The notes beneath the pieces were generated by a model. The model saw nothing but the letters and a program-made list of their open reading frames with translations. It ran no database searches and was not told where the DNA came from. A program made the translations under genes and the position numbers. This document shows, in pieces, positions 16,893 to 26,297 of a stretch of 37,687 nt of DNA. The stretch's first letter is position 1. The number at the start of each line of letters is the position of its first letter. The DNA comes from Candidatus Merdivicinus excrementipullorum (GTDB lineage: Bacteria > Bacillota > Clostridia > Oscillospirales > Ruminococcaceae): contig DVJP01000069.1 of assembly GCA_018716725.1 (NCBI GenBank), forward strand, positions 1-37,687. The letters are read 5' to 3'.

Positions 16893-18407
16893 ATGAGTAA
16901 AATTTTAATAGTTGATGATCAAAATATTGTGCGCTGCGGCATTGCCAAAATGCTGGAGGACCTGGATTTAGGAATAGATGAAATTTATGAGGCTGCAAAC
17001 GGCGCGGAAGCCCTGGATGTAATTCAGGCGCAAAACCCCGCTGTGATATTGCTGGACATTATGATGCCTGTACAGGACGGGTTCCACCTGCTGGAAAAAT
17101 TACAGGAATTGTCCATTCACCCTTATGTCGTCATTATCACATCCCACAGCAATTTTTCTTACGCCCAGAAAGCGGTGCGGTTCCATGTAGACGCCTACCT
17201 GACAAAGCCCATCCAGCAGGAGGAGCTGGAACAAATCTTAATTGATATTTTCACCAAAATCGAACGGGAGGAAGAAACCAAGGAGCATTTTGAGCTATAC
17301 CGCAAGCGCGTATATGATTACAGGCTGCTGGAGTTTCTTCGGGGCAACAACGTCCTAAGCGATGGGGAAAGCCTTTGCCGGGAAACCGGGATAGCGGAGC
17401 TGCAGGGCGACCGGATGCTTTTTATGGTGACATCCAGCTTGGAAAACGCGGCCTGCCACCCCTTGTACAGCCGGATTTTCCGGGAGCTTTTCGGCCCCAA
17501 CTGGAAAATGTTCGAAAGCCCCGGCAGCGAGCTGCTTTTGCTGGCCGGCCTCTCCGGCAGCCAGCAGGAAAAAATTTCGGAGGATTTAGCCGTTCTTCTC
17601 CAATCCAGCGGCATCCAGCAAAAATGCGGGGTCAGCTTTTCCCCCAACCAATTTGCAAAATTTTCCGACGCTTATTTCCAAGCGAAAATTTCCCTGGCGG
17701 CCGCCATGGAAAAAGACTGCGTCGTTTATTTTTATCAGGAAGCCAAACGGCAGGTGGCGATCCTAATCAGCTGCAAAGACTGCGACAGTTTCTTAAAGAT
17801 TTTCCACACCGAAGACCGTTCGCACACTATGGCCTATTTTGATAATCTGTTTTCCCGGCTGTTTTCCTCCGGCATGAAAATTGAACACATCAAGCTGGCC
17901 CTGCAAAGTTTTGTCAATTATGTCAATATGAACCTACAGGAACGGTACCAGACCAGCTTTTCCGATAAAGACTTGAAAGACTGCATTGAAATTCGGAATA
18001 ACCTAATGGAAATCAAACTGCAAATGAAAAAATTCTACGCCACGCTGTATGAGCAATGGAGGGAAAACGGCTTGCTGGCCGGAGAGGACACCTCCCACCT
18101 GATTCAAAAAGTCTTGGCTTACCTTCAGACCCATTATGCGGAAAACCCTTCCCTCTCCCTTTTGTCGGAGCAGTACCACCTTAGCTATACTTACTTAAGC
18201 AGCCTGTTCAGCAAGCAGGTTGGGCAGTCCTTTACCGACTATTTGATGCAGGTCAAGCTGGAGCACGCCAAGGAAATCCTGCGGGACACCAACATCAAAA
18301 TTACGGATGTATCCGCCCAAACCGGTTTTTCCAACCCCGCGTACTTCTGCAAAATGTTTAAAAAATACTACCAGGTATCTCCGGCGGAATACCGGAACCT
18401 GCATTGA
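16893..18407 (+). CDS. YesN-type response regulator with AraC DNA-binding domain (504 aa)
   Basis: The N-terminal receiver domain has the acidic pair in ILIVDDQN, phospho-acceptor D55 in VILLDIMMP, a switch residue in IITSHSNF and the conserved lysine in DAYLTKPI. A long middle region typical of YesN proteins follows, and a C-terminal AraC double helix-turn-helix (LSLLSEQYHLSYTYLSSLF, then DVSAQTGFSNPAYFCKMFK, YYQVSPAEYR). These regulators control nearby CUT1 sugar ABC transporter and glycoside hydrolase genes. AGGTG lies before ATG 16893, behind a strong promoter. The kinase gene follows within about 14 bases, so the two form one two-component unit that likely controls the ABC operon and perhaps the divergent mannosidase. 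Confidence 0.95.
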   Translation: MSKILIVDDQNIVRCGIAKMLEDLDLGIDEIYEAANGAEALDVIQAQNPAVILLDIMMPVQDGFHLLEKLQELSIHPYVVIITSHSNFSYAQKAVRFHVDAYLTKPIQQEELEQILIDIFTKIEREEETKEHFELYRKRVYDYRLLEFLRGNNVLSDGESLCRETGIAELQGDRMLFMVTSSLENAACHPLYSRIFRELFGPNWKMFESPGSELLLLAGLSGSQQEKISEDLAVLLQSSGIQQKCGVSFSPNQFAKFSDAYFQAKISLAAAMEKDCVVYFYQEAKRQVAILISCKDCDSFLKIFHTEDRSHTMAYFDNLFSRLFSSGMKIEHIKLALQSFVNYVNMNLQERYQTSFSDKDLKDCIEIRNNLMEIKLQMKKFYATLYEQWRENGLLAGEDTSHLIQKVLAYLQTHYAENPSLSLLSEQYHLSYTYLSSLFSKQVGQSFTDYLMQVKLEHAKEILRDTNIKITDVSAQTGFSNPAYFCKMFKKYYQVSPAEYRNLH

Positions 18408-18420
18408 TATGGGGGAGCAT

Positions 18421-20251
18421 ATGTCAGAAAAGCTGCCGTTTTATCATAGCCTCCGATTTAAGCTTAGCTGCTTGTTTATTTGTTTTGTAGCCGTGCCGAT
18501 TATCCTGTTTCTCGTAATCTTTATTAAAGAAGTCCAGGATTCCTCCGGGGAAAAATACCGCAGCATGCTGAATTCCAGCCTGTCCCAAACCGCTCAAAAT
18601 GTCAGCGCGGATTTGGATATGGTCATCCGCAGCGCAAAAATCTTTGTAAATGATCCGGAAATAGCCAATACCCTGCAGATGGATTCTTCCGATAAATATA
18701 ACATCTACCAAAAAAAGCTCCAGCTGAAAGAACGGCTGGAAAACATCAAAACCCAGTACAGCTTTGTAACCCGCGCAGTTTTAATCCATGGAAACAAATC
18801 CATGGTGGACATTGCGGACCTGCTGATTTACGACGGCAGGATAAGCTGCCCGGGGGGGGGGTCAAAGCGGATTTCTTGCCAGTAAAGCCCAGGAGCAGGG
18901 CGGAAGCCTGCAAAAATTGGATTCCTCCAGCTATTTGGGGATTTTCCAGCCGGCTAATACTTATCTGCCCCGGAATATCGACTGCAATTTAGCGGCATAC
19001 CAAAAAAACGGCCGGGTCAATACCCTCTATTTCCCCATTTATGACGAAGATTATGAAAACTACCTGGCGGTTCTGGAAATCAATATGGACATATCCCAGC
19101 TGCTGGAGCCTTTGAAAGCCATGGCCCTTACGGAAGAAATCTACTGGGGGATTTTCAGCGAGGATTTTCAAAACTGCTTTTACCACAACGGCGGAGACTT
19201 TTGGGAACAGCTTTCCCCTTCCGCTTTCCAAGAGTCAAAAACCCGGGTCGGCTCAGAACGCTATTCTGTTTTAACGCAAAAAATAGAACTTATGAACGTT
19301 TGGATCGCCTGTCTTACGCCTACCAAGCTTCCCAGCGGCAAAATGGCGTCGGAACGCGTCATGCTGGCTGTTATTTTAGGGGTGTTGATTATCTTTACCG
19401 CCGCAATATTCCTGTATTCCAACCATGTGGTGCGGGACATCCTGCGGCTGGACCGCTCCATGCGGACCATCCACTCCGACTTAGTGGAGCAAAAGCTCCC
19501 GGCCCCCATTCACACGGACAGCAAAAGCGAAGTGGGCACCCTTGTTGCCGGATATAACGCAATGTTAGAAAAAATCCGGTCCCTGATGGACGACATTAAG
19601 ACTGCGTATGAACAGGAGAACAAAGCCATCTTTCAAAATTTGGAACACCAGCTGCGGGCGCATTTCCTCTTTAACGCGCTGGATATGGTGCGCATGACCG
19701 CCAGGGAGCAAAAACAGGGCCAAATCGAAAAAGCAGTCAATATCATCATGCAGTACCTAAAATTCACCCTGCGGAACACAGGGAAAATCTGCACCGTCAG
19801 CGAAGAGCTGAAAAATATCTCCTGCTTTATTGAAATGCATAACCTGATACGGCAGACGCCCATTGGGTACTGCCTGAAAACCAGCGGGAAAATAAACGGC
19901 AACGCAGGGAGCTACTCCATGCTGAACTTTATTTTGCAGCCGTTGGTAGAAAACTCCATCCGGCACGGCTTTGCAAAAAAAGATACCGGATGCGAACTGA
20001 CCATTGAAATCTACGCCGACGACCGCTACCTGACCCTGACCGTTGAGGACAACGGCATGGGCTTTGATACCTCCAAGGATATAAAGGAAATCAGCTCCGG
20101 GTTTGGCATCGGCCTCGTTAATATCCAGGAACGGCTCCAGAGGCTGTTCCCGGGGAATCATGAATTTGAAATTACCAGTTTTCCAGAAATCGGCACCTGT
20201 GTGCGGATCAAAATGCCCCTCATCCAGAGCGACGCCGAACCTATGCCATAG
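18421..20251 (+). pseudogene. YesM-type sensor histidine kinase, frameshifted in a poly-G tract
   Basis: Two overlapping frames together make one YesM-like kinase. The first runs from ATG 18421 (or 18409) and carries the first membrane helix (LSCLFICFVAVPIILFLVI) and the start of the extracellular sensor domain. It goes off frame at ten consecutive G residues (18852-18861) and stops near 18883. The second frame resumes as GQSGFLASKAQEQ and continues through the sensor, a second membrane helix near 19361-19430, a HAMP-like linker, the histidine box HFLFNALDMVR near 19655, the N box QPLVENSIRHG and the G box DNGMGFD. Nine G residues would give one intact protein of about 609 aa, so one extra base is present. 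This may be a real phase-variable switch, an inactivating mutation or a sequencing error. The rest is well conserved, which argues against old decay. Confidence 0.85.
18852..18861 (+). repeat. Ten-base poly-G tract inside the kinase gene
   Basis: Ten G in a row within the sensor-domain coding region. With nine the frame is open, with ten it is closed. Such tracts are prone both to slipped-strand mispairing and to base-calling errors. Confidence 0.9.
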
Positions 20252-20330
20252 TATTTCAGCCGGACTTCCATCACCGCGGGATGGAACGGCTCAAATAAAT
20301 CTACCTAAATTATTATGGAGGGACCTGATT

Positions 20331-21968
20331 ATGAAAAAAACTGTCACCCTGCTTTTAGCGGCTATGCTTATCTCGTCCACCGTCCTGTCATCCTGCGGGG
20401 ACACGCCTGCGGAGTCTTCGGCGGAATCTTCCGCGGAAGCGTCAGCCGCCGAAAGCGCTGGCGAAAATACGGAAGAAACGGAATCTGACGGCCCGGTGAA
20501 TTTGTCCATCTGGACAGGGCTGCACGCGTTGGAAGCCAAAGTCGTCAAAGACAAATCGGAAAATGAAGCGGTTCAGAAATTCTTGGAAGGCTATGACAAG
20601 GAAGTTAATATTGAATGGATTCATCCCCCTGTGGGCATGGAGCAGGAAAACTTTAACTTAATGGTGACTTCCGGGGACCTGCCCGATATTATCATCAATG
20701 ACTTCAGCTCCTATAAAGGCGGCGCCGTCAAAGCCATGGACGATGGCATCCTGCTGGACGTTACGGACCTGGTGGAAGAGTACGCCCCCAATTTTCAAAA
20801 ATATTTCTACTCTGATCCGGACACTAAGCGCGCCGTTTTCAGCGACGACGGCCGCCTTCTGAGCTTCGGCATCCATACGCCGACCATGGACCTGGAAACC
20901 GGGGAACCGTCTAACCTGTGCTACACCGGCTTAATGGTCCGCAGCGATTTGATGCAGAACGCCGGATACACCGTCGACACCTTAATAACAGTAGATAACT
21001 GGGAAAAAATGCTCACCAGCTTTAAGGAACAGGGAGTTGTGCCGCTGATGTGGGCGGCCAGCGACTGGGACATTATCAAGCCCTGGTTCTTAGGCGCTTA
21101 CGGCGTAGGGACTGATTTTTACCTGGATGGAGACACGGTAAAATTCGGGCCGATTGAAGACGGTTACCGCCAATGGCTGGAAACCTTTGCCAGATGGTAC
21201 CAAAACGGGCTGATTGACCCGAACTTTACCACTTACAAGTATTTTGACAACGTACAAACCGACATGATGGCCGGAAAAGGCGGCGCCACCGGTTACCACA
21301 TTTATGACTACAAAATCTATCATGACGCGGTAGCCGCAGACGACCCCTCCAAGGCCCTGATCCCCGTTCGTTACCCTGTCCTGAACGAAGGCGATATTTT
21401 CCACTTCCAGGATGCCGCCCGGAACTTCTGCGAATCGCCCATGATGATTACAACCGCTTGCGAAAACCCGGTGGAAGCGGTCAAATTCATCGACTACCAG
21501 TATACGGTAGACGCCTCCATTATCGCAAACTGGGGCATTGAGGGAAAATCCTACGAAATCGACGACACCGGGGCGTATCACTTTACAGATGAATTCAACT
21601 CCGATGAAAGCTACCGCTGGATGTATACAACGGATACCTTCCGCGGGCTGGTAGACGTGGGCGTGCAGTATGAGTCCTACCTGATTAAAGAGCAGACTGA
21701 CGCCTGGGCTTTGTGGGACAACGGCGACCAGGACGCCATCTGCAAGCTTCCTCCCAACGGCCTTGTGAAGACTTCCGAAGAATCTCTGGAATACTCCCAG
21801 CTGATGGGCGACATCAACACCTATGTTTCCGAAATGACCTTCGGCTTTATCATGGGGGATATTCCCTTAAGCGACTGGGACAGCTATGTTCAAACGATTA
21901 AAGATATGAATATCGACCGGGCAATCGCCATTACGCAGGCTACCTATGACCGTTATCTGGCCAGATAA
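20331..21968 (+). CDS. ABC transporter solute-binding lipoprotein, CUT1/LplA-like (545 aa)
   Basis: The N-terminus is a lipoprotein signal ending in STVLSSCG, with C22 lipidated. A Ser/Ala/Glu-rich tether follows to about residue 55. The mature domain (VNLSIWTGLHALEAK, then MTSGDLPDIIINDF-like and TVDNWEKMLTSFKEQG) matches the large extracellular solute-binding proteins that pair with LplB/YtcP-type permeases, and the length is right. Upstream frame is open into the kinase gene, but ATG 20331 has GGAGG nine bases before it and begins the signal peptide. It follows the YesM-like gene by 79 bases and precedes the permeases across a hairpin. It captures an oligosaccharide or glycoside; identity unknown. 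No ATPase gene is present, as usual for this subfamily, which shares a MsmX-like ATPase. Confidence 0.95.
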   Translation: MKKTVTLLLAAMLISSTVLSSCGDTPAESSAESSAEASAAESAGENTEETESDGPVNLSIWTGLHALEAKVVKDKSENEAVQKFLEGYDKEVNIEWIHPPVGMEQENFNLMVTSGDLPDIIINDFSSYKGGAVKAMDDGILLDVTDLVEEYAPNFQKYFYSDPDTKRAVFSDDGRLLSFGIHTPTMDLETGEPSNLCYTGLMVRSDLMQNAGYTVDTLITVDNWEKMLTSFKEQGVVPLMWAASDWDIIKPWFLGAYGVGTDFYLDGDTVKFGPIEDGYRQWLETFARWYQNGLIDPNFTTYKYFDNVQTDMMAGKGGATGYHIYDYKIYHDAVAADDPSKALIPVRYPVLNEGDIFHFQDAARNFCESPMMITTACENPVEAVKFIDYQYTVDASIIANWGIEGKSYEIDDTGAYHFTDEFNSDESYRWMYTTDTFRGLVDVGVQYESYLIKEQTDAWALWDNGDQDAICKLPPNGLVKTSEESLEYSQLMGDINTYVSEMTFGFIMGDIPLSDWDSYVQTIKDMNIDRAIAITQATYDRYLAR

Positions 21969-21979
21969 CGGAAAACCCC

Positions 21980-22016
21980 AAAAGTGTCATGCCTGAAATA
22001 CGGCATGGCACTTTTT
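21980..22016 (+). terminator. Intra-operon hairpin (partial terminator) after the binding-protein gene
   Basis: AAAAGTGTCATGCC (21980-21993) pairs with GGCATGGCACTTTT (22002-22015) with one G-T pair and an 8-base loop, ending in five T. It lies between the binding protein and first permease and probably reduces permease expression relative to the binding protein or protects the upstream mRNA end. Confidence 0.8.
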
Positions 22017-22036
22017 CAAGAAACGGAGGGACTCAC

Positions 22037-22999
22037 ATGACACAGAATCAGGCGGCAGCTGGAATCAACGCGCCTAAAAAACGAACTTGGCTTGGGCGGC
22101 TGGGCAAGGATTTGGTGCAAAACAGATACTTATATCTCATGTTTGTGCCGGTGCTGGTTATTTATATCTTATTTATGTACATTCCCATGTACGGCGTCAT
22201 TATCGCATTTAAAGATTTTAATCCCGGTTTGGGTATCCTGGGAAGCGAATGGGTCGGTTTTCAGCATTTTGAAAATTTCTTTTCCAGCTATTATTTTGGG
22301 CGCATCCTGCGCAATACGCTGATTATCAGCGGACTTTCCCTGCTGGTAAACTTCCCTGCCCCCATTATTTTTGCCCTGCTCTTAAACGAGATCCGGCTGA
22401 AACGGTTCAAAAAATTCGTACAGTCCGTAACTTATTTTCCACATTTCCTGTCTACCGTCATTGTATGCGGCTTAATTATTGAATTTTGCTCTACCCATGG
22501 GGCCATCAACCAAATTATCCAAATATTTTCCCCTGACACGCCGGTGCGGAACCTATTGGCGGAAAAGTCCCTGTTCCGCCCCATTTACATCATTTCCGGC
22601 GTGTGGCAGAATTTCGGATGGGACTCCATCATTTATCTGGCCGCCCTTTCCGGGGTGGACAGCTCCCTTTATGAGGCGACCGTCATTGACGGGGCGGGAC
22701 GGTGGAAGCAGACTCTTCACGTTTCCATTCCCTCTATTCTCCCCACCATTGTCATTATGCTCATCCTGGCTATCGGCGGCCTGATGAACGTAGGCTGGGA
22801 AAAAATCGTACTCCTTTACTCCCCCACTACCTACGAAACAGCGGACGTTATCTCCTCCTTTGTATACCGCCGGGGCCTTATCGAAAATGACTTCTCCTTT
22901 TCCACTGCCGTGGGCCTTTTCAATTCCTTGGTAAACTTTTTGCTGATCATGATTACTAACCGCATCAGCAAAGCCGTTACCGAAAACAGCTTATGGTAG
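22037..22999 (+). CDS. ABC transporter permease, LplB-type (320 aa)
   Basis: This is a sugar ABC permease of the CUT1 family with about six membrane helices. The first is preceded by the LplB-like NRYLYLMFVPVLVIYILF, followed by YIPMYGVIIAFKDFNP. The cytoplasmic EAA loop that contacts the ATPase is YEATVIDGAGRWKQ. ATG 22037 is chosen because GGAGGG sits six bases before it; the open frame further upstream overlaps the hairpin. It is followed within 13 bases by the second permease. It forms the membrane channel with that partner for the substrate bound by the lipoprotein upstream. Confidence 0.95.
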   Translation: MTQNQAAAGINAPKKRTWLGRLGKDLVQNRYLYLMFVPVLVIYILFMYIPMYGVIIAFKDFNPGLGILGSEWVGFQHFENFFSSYYFGRILRNTLIISGLSLLVNFPAPIIFALLLNEIRLKRFKKFVQSVTYFPHFLSTVIVCGLIIEFCSTHGAINQIIQIFSPDTPVRNLLAEKSLFRPIYIISGVWQNFGWDSIIYLAALSGVDSSLYEATVIDGAGRWKQTLHVSIPSILPTIVIMLILAIGGLMNVGWEKIVLLYSPTTYETADVISSFVYRRGLIENDFSFSTAVGLFNSLVNFLLIMITNRISKAVTENSLW

Positions 23000-23012
23000 G
23001 AGGTGGATGGAT

Positions 23013-23894
23013 ATGATTGCCTATTCCCGCAGTGAAAAAGTGTTCAACGTTTTCAATATCTGTTTCATGGTCCTGCTGCTGATTGTGACCGTTTACCCCA
23101 TGCTCCACATCCTGTTTGGCTCCATCAGCGACCCCAAACAGCTGCTCCAGCATTCCGGCCTGATATTGAAGCCCATGGGCTTCGACTTGCAGGCTTACAA
23201 AATCGTGCTGACCACTCCCAGTATTTTAAATGGATTCCTTAATTCATTGTGGTATACCGCTGTCGGCACCAGCCTCAGCATGCTGCTTACAATTATGGGG
23301 GCTTATGTCCTTTCCCGAAAGCATTTGATGCTCAACGGATTGCTTACTTTTATTGTGGTGTTCACCATGTTTTTCAGCGGCGGCTTAATTCCTCTGTATT
23401 TGCAGGTCAAATCGCTGAATCTTATCGGAAGCCGCTGGGCGGTCATTCTTCCTTACCTTGTCAGCACATGGAACCTGATCGTCATGCGGACCTCTTTCCA
23501 GGGGCTGCCGGAAGGACTCATTGAAAGCGCGAAAATTGACGGCGCCAATGATTTTGTCACCCTGTTCCGCATTGTGGTCCCACTGTCCATGGCAACAATT
23601 GCCGCTATCTCCCTATTCTATGCCGTCGGCTATTGGAACGACTGGTTCGCGGCGTCCATTTACCTGAAAGACCGCAACGACTTCCCCTTACAGCTGTTCT
23701 TAAGGGAAATCCTGATTGCCTCCCAGGTCCAGGAAGCGGCTAAATCCTCCGCCATTTCTTTTGACACAGACCTTTACCGGACGGCTATCAAATATACGAC
23801 GATTATTGTTTCCACCGTCCCGATCTTGCTGGTATATCCCTTTTTGCAGAAATATTTTGTAAAAGGCGTACTGATCGGATCCATTAAAGGCTAA
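23013..23894 (+). CDS. ABC transporter permease, LplC/YtcP-type (293 aa)
   Basis: The second CUT1 permease has about six membrane helices. Its markers are VTVYPMLHILFGSISDP after helix 1, GAYVLSRKHL, and the EAA loop LIESAKIDGANDF followed by FRIVVPLSMATIAAI. The C-terminus PFLQKYFVKGVLIGSIKG is characteristic of the YtcP/LplC group. Of two close starts, ATG 23013 is better spaced (about eight bases) from the AGGAGG that overlaps the stop of the upstream permease; ATG 23007 would be too close. It is last gene of the transporter operon, which ends in a perfect 17-base-pair hairpin. Confidence 0.95.
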   Translation: MIAYSRSEKVFNVFNICFMVLLLIVTVYPMLHILFGSISDPKQLLQHSGLILKPMGFDLQAYKIVLTTPSILNGFLNSLWYTAVGTSLSMLLTIMGAYVLSRKHLMLNGLLTFIVVFTMFFSGGLIPLYLQVKSLNLIGSRWAVILPYLVSTWNLIVMRTSFQGLPEGLIESAKIDGANDFVTLFRIVVPLSMATIAAISLFYAVGYWNDWFAASIYLKDRNDFPLQLFLREILIASQVQEAAKSSAISFDTDLYRTAIKYTTIIVSTVPILLVYPFLQKYFVKGVLIGSIKG

Positions 23895-23899
23895 ACAGA

Positions 23900-23938
23900 G
23901 CAAAGCAGCGCATGGAATAAATCCATGCGCTGCTTTGC
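23900..23938. terminator. Long perfect hairpin after the transporter operon
   Basis: A 17-base-pair perfect stem (23900-23916 with 23922-23938) around the loop ATAAA. No long T-tract follows on either strand. It separates the transporter operon from the convergent flavodoxin-like gene. Confidence 0.8.
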
Positions 23939-23947
23939 GTTCCAATA

Positions 23948-24382
23948 TTAGTCCAGATGCTCAAAGAGACCCTTAACGATATTGGTAGAAAAGTCGTTGG
24001 CTTTTTTGATATCCTCGTCGGTAAGTTTCCCATACCCAAACAAGCCCTTGGATACCTTCAGTTCCAGTTTGCCGGAAACTTCCACTTTGTTTGCCTTAAA
24101 GATTTCTTCCAGCTCCGCCACGCCCTGGCTGCCGGTTTTGGACATGGTGATAACCGCCACGTTAGACGCGCGCTCCGGCTTCAAATCCTTGCAGAAATCA
24201 ATCAGCTGTTTGGCTGGCTTTGCATAGTTGTCGTATACAATGATTACCAGCTTCTGCCCCTCGCAGGGATACGCAGGCGGAATCTGGTCGCATTTGCATT
24301 TAAAGGTTCTGCCGACTGCTGTCGCCAGAGCCTCCGCATTTCCTTTGCCATCCTTGGAGAAGTACAGTACCTGCATTTTCAT
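23948..24382 (-). CDS. Flavodoxin-like protein (144 aa)
   Basis: This is a small alpha/beta protein. The N-terminal strand and phosphate-binding-like loop QVLYFSKDGKGNAEALA resembles the FMN-phosphate loop of flavodoxins. Middle segments LVIIVYDNYAKPAK and SNVAVITMSKTGSQGVAE fit the same fold, and the length fits a short flavodoxin. It would carry electrons in the cytoplasm, but the loop lacks the textbook TxTGxT pattern, so FMN binding is likely rather than proven. ATG 24382 is preferred; AAGGA lies about 12 bases upstream, and a second ATG follows two codons later. The gene is monocistronic with its own promoter at 24471-24500. Confidence 0.75.
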   Translation of the reverse strand: MKMQVLYFSKDGKGNAEALATAVGRTFKCKCDQIPPAYPCEGQKLVIIVYDNYAKPAKQLIDFCKDLKPERASNVAVITMSKTGSQGVAELEEIFKANKVEVSGKLELKVSKGLFGYGKLTDEDIKKANDFSTNIVKGLFEHLD

Positions 24383-24470
24383 AGTAAACTCGATCCTTTC
24401 AATCCAATATTCTGTCTCGTTTTTCTGTCTGTAAAAAGGGTTCTTACAGCATCTTATATCGATATTTATT

Positions 24471-24500
24471 ATTGTAGCATAAAAATCCATTGTTGTCCAA
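24471..24500 (-). promoter_or_regulatory. Promoter of the flavodoxin-like gene
   Basis: Read on the minus strand: TTGGAC (24495-24500), an 18-base spacer, then TACAAT (24471-24476), leaving an ~80-base leader. Confidence 0.6.
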
Positions 24501-24616
24501 AACATTTTGTAAACTTTTGGTGAATATGAGTACTTTTAAACAATATTTCATTCAATTAATTGTATATATTATTTAATGCGAACCATCCAAACTTTATTTT
24601 TCTTTTTGTCCAGATT

Positions 24617-24634
24617 GGATAAAAATATTTATCC
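24617..24634. promoter_or_regulatory. Inverted repeat upstream of the pap promoter, possible operator
   Basis: GGATAAA (24617-24623) and TTTATCC (24628-24634) form an 18-base inverted repeat ending 21 bases before the -35 box at 24656. The position suits an activator site. The regulator is unknown. Confidence 0.4.
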
Positions 24635-24655
24635 TTAAATTTGTGCATCCGCCGC

Positions 24656-24684
24656 TTGTGTTAAGGAAAATAATGTGATATAAT
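24656..24684 (+). promoter_or_regulatory. Promoter of the polyphosphate kinase 2 gene
   Basis: TTGTGT (24656-24661), a 17-base spacer and TATAAT (24679-24684). Transcription would start near 24691, giving a leader of about 128 bases. Confidence 0.7.
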
Positions 24685-24690
24685 ATATAA

Positions 24691-24818
24691 AAATATATAT
24701 TTTTTAAAAAATAATATAGGCATATCAAATCAATCCCCAGGCTGTTTTGGTGCAAAACCGGAACATTGGATTAGGCGGCGGGACAACTCTGCCGCTTAGC
24801 GATCAAAGGAGTGAGCGT
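24691..24818 (+). other. Structured 5' leader of the pap gene
   Basis: The leader holds two hairpins: GTTTTG/CAAAAC (24744-24749 with 24753-24758), and AGGCGGC/GCCGCTT (24773-24779 with 24791-24797, one G-T pair). The second ends about ten bases before the ribosome site. I do not recognise a known riboswitch class. An in-frame upstream start at 24747 would lie inside the first hairpin. Confidence 0.4.
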
Positions 24819-26288
24819 ATGTTTGAAAAACTGACCCCCTTAGCGGAAAGTGAAAAATCCTTGGTGAAAGCAGAAATTTCCGCCCTGAAAGCCCGGCTTT
24901 CCTCCCAGCAGCAGCAAGTCAAGCAGGCCAAACTGCCGGTGGTGGTGCTGATTGAAGGATGGGGCGCCTCCGGAAAGGGCAGCCTCATCGGAGACTTGAT
25001 CTTAAATATGGACCCCCGTTCCTTCACGGTTTTTTCCATCAACCCGCCTACGGACGACGAAGCGCGGCGGCCCTTTTTGTGGCGGTATTTTCAAAAGATA
25101 CCGGAAGCGGGGCAGTTTGTCTTTTTTGACTCCGGCTGGTATGGGGAAACCATCCAAAACGTTATGGTCGACGGCCTAGACGGCAAGGACTACCGCCGCC
25201 GGATTGAAAGCATCAACGCCTTTGAACGCCAGCTGACAGACGGCGGCTACCTGGTGGTGAAATTTTTCCTGCACATTCCCAAAAAGATTCAGGATGAGCG
25301 GTTTGAAAAGCTTTTAGAGTCGGAAAACACCGAATGGCGCATTTCCAAGGCGGACAAGCGGGAAAACAAGCATTATAAGGAATATGCCGCAGCCTGGGAC
25401 CAGCTGCTGGACAAAACGGACACCCCTGCGGCGCCTTGGCACATTATTGACGGCAGCGAGCGCACCAAGCGGCTCCAGGTTTACCGGGTACTGACCGACG
25501 CCATTGCGGCGGCTCTGGAAGGAAACCGGCCCGTTTATGACGCGCCCCACGCGGAATTCCCCCTGTTATCCATGCCCAAGCTTGCCCAGGTCCCCTTAGA
25601 CCAGAAGGTTGAGGAAACCGAATACCGGGTGCAGCTGAAAGAAGCGCAAAACCGCTTAAAAGATCTGCACAACCGGATTTACCGGAAAAAAATCCCGGTG
25701 ATCTTAGTCTATGAGGGGTGGGACGCCGCAGGAAAAGGCGGCAACATCAAACGGGTGGCCGCTGCTTTAGATCCCCGGGGCTATGAAGTGGTGCCCATTG
25801 CCGCCCCGGATAAGCATGAGATTTCCCGCCAGTACCTTTGGCGGTTCTGGAATCATATTCCCAAAACCGGTCACATCACCATTTTTGACCGCAGCTGGTA
25901 CGGCCGGGTCATGGTGGAGCGGATCGAGGGGTTCTGCTCCGAGGACGACTGGAAACGCGCTTACCGGGAAATGAACGAATTTGAAAAGGAACTAAGCGAC
26001 TGGGGCGCGGTGATTTTAAAATTCTGGATCCACATTGACAAGGACACCCAGCTTGCCCGGTTCAACGACCGGCAGAACACCCCGGAAAAACAATGGAAGA
26101 TCACCGACGAGGACTGGCGCAACCGGGAAAAATGGGACCAATACGAGGTGGCGGTGGATGAAATGCTGCAAAAAACCTCCACTGAATATGCGCCCTGGCA
26201 CATTATTGAGTCCACGGACAAAAAATACGCCCGGTTAAAAGTGCTGAACATCCTCGTTGACGCGTTGGAGGACGCGTTAAAGAAATAA
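24819..26288 (+). CDS. pap: Polyphosphate:AMP phosphotransferase, two-domain PPK2 (489 aa)
   Basis: Two tandem PPK2 domains, as in class II polyphosphate:AMP phosphotransferases, which make ADP from AMP using polyphosphate. The N-terminal domain has Walker A GWGASGKG (47-54) and a changed Walker B region FFDSGWYGE. The C-terminal domain has GWDAAGKGGNIKR (near 298) and intact IFDRSWYGR. The loss of the DR arginine only in the first domain fits the known pattern in which the C-terminal half is the active one. ATG 24819 is preferred over the open frame from 24747 because AAAGGAG lies nine bases before it. The gene is single, with its own promoter, a structured leader and a strong terminator. 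Role: nucleotide and energy balance under stress. Confidence 0.93.
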   Translation: MFEKLTPLAESEKSLVKAEISALKARLSSQQQQVKQAKLPVVVLIEGWGASGKGSLIGDLILNMDPRSFTVFSINPPTDDEARRPFLWRYFQKIPEAGQFVFFDSGWYGETIQNVMVDGLDGKDYRRRIESINAFERQLTDGGYLVVKFFLHIPKKIQDERFEKLLESENTEWRISKADKRENKHYKEYAAAWDQLLDKTDTPAAPWHIIDGSERTKRLQVYRVLTDAIAAALEGNRPVYDAPHAEFPLLSMPKLAQVPLDQKVEETEYRVQLKEAQNRLKDLHNRIYRKKIPVILVYEGWDAAGKGGNIKRVAAALDPRGYEVVPIAAPDKHEISRQYLWRFWNHIPKTGHITIFDRSWYGRVMVERIEGFCSEDDWKRAYREMNEFEKELSDWGAVILKFWIHIDKDTQLARFNDRQNTPEKQWKITDEDWRNREKWDQYEVAVDEMLQKTSTEYAPWHIIESTDKKYARLKVLNILVDALEDALKK

Positions 26289-26297
26289 CCGCCATGC

